A stretch of 5,708 bases of DNA from contig SXQR01000172.1 of NCBI GenBank assembly GCA_005792865.1, forward strand, positions 1 through 5,708, given 5' to 3'. Origin of the DNA: Flavobacterium sp. (GTDB lineage Bacteria; Bacteroidota; Bacteroidia; Flavobacteriales; Flavobacteriaceae). The position numbers and the translations under genes are program-made. Of the stretch, positions 5,666 to 5,708 are shown in pieces (the stretch's first letter is position 1; each line of letters starts with the position of its first letter). Below the pieces are notes generated by a model. It was not told the origin of the DNA. It searched no databases and worked only from the letters and a program-made list of their open reading frames with translations.

Positions 5666-5687
5666 CGGCTTATACAAATATAACAAT

Positions 5688-5708
5688 ATGAGTACGCAAA
5701 CGATGCCA
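5688..5708 (+). CDS. Start of a divergent gene, possibly adenosylhomocysteinase (7 codons only)
   Basis: Only MSTQTMP is encoded before the window ends. The ATG follows an AT-rich, A-rich leader and a TAnnTTTG element, as expected for a real Bacteroidota gene start. The N-terminus resembles flavobacterial S-adenosylhomocysteine hydrolase (MST-T-P-type beginnings), and I recall ahcY lying beside this phosphopantetheinyl transferase in related genomes. Seven residues cannot prove identity, so the call is a prediction from context. Confidence 0.45.

Overview
The window looks like chromosomal DNA from a member of the Bacteroidota, most likely a Flavobacteriales-type lineage with fairly GC-rich coding sequence (above 50 % by eye). 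Supporting signs are TAnnTTTG-type promoter elements, the style of the TonB-dependent receptor, a bacterial group II geranylgeranylglyceryl phosphate (GGGP) synthase, DUF4301, and a gene order I recall from flavobacteria (ahcY / PPTase / GGGP synthase / PnuC / NadR-like ATPase / DUF4301). I ran no search, so the taxonomy is an inference. No mobile element, CRISPR array, tRNA or rRNA is visible.

Layout. All complete genes lie on the minus strand and read right to left. A tightly packed unit runs from 5473 down to 1046: a 4'-phosphopantetheinyl transferase, a GGGP synthase (probable TTG start), a PnuC-family vitamin/nucleoside transporter, a 705-residue protein joining a NadR-like ribosylnicotinamide-kinase domain to a full DUF4301 domain, and an ArfB-type ribosome-rescue hydrolase. 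Each gene overlaps the next (20, 8, 46 and 1 nt), so this is almost certainly one operon with translational coupling. Its end abuts an array of nine AATTTCCT-like octamers (972-1043), with inverted copies at 904-939.

Left of the repeats is a separate transcription unit: a Bacteroidota-type promoter (891-921), a clear thiamine pyrophosphate (TPP) riboswitch (813-883), a 77-nt leader, and the first 245 codons of a TonB-dependent receptor (735 to the window edge). The riboswitch marks the receptor as a probable outer-membrane importer of thiamine or a precursor. At the right edge a short AT-rich intergenic region (5474-5687) separates the operon from a divergent plus-strand gene of which only seven codons are present, possibly adenosylhomocysteinase.

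How it fits together. The receptor would bring a vitamin across the outer membrane, the PnuC-type protein would carry a vitamin or nucleoside across the inner membrane, and the kinase domain of the fusion would trap it by phosphorylation. The DUF4301 half carries motifs resembling UAP/UGPase-type nucleotidyltransferases (GxxSR, KPKG, PGGHG, DN), so the fusion may be a kinase plus nucleotidyltransferase, parallel in concept to NadR. This fusion, and the doubt over whether the system handles nicotinamide riboside or thiamine, are the most interesting points here.
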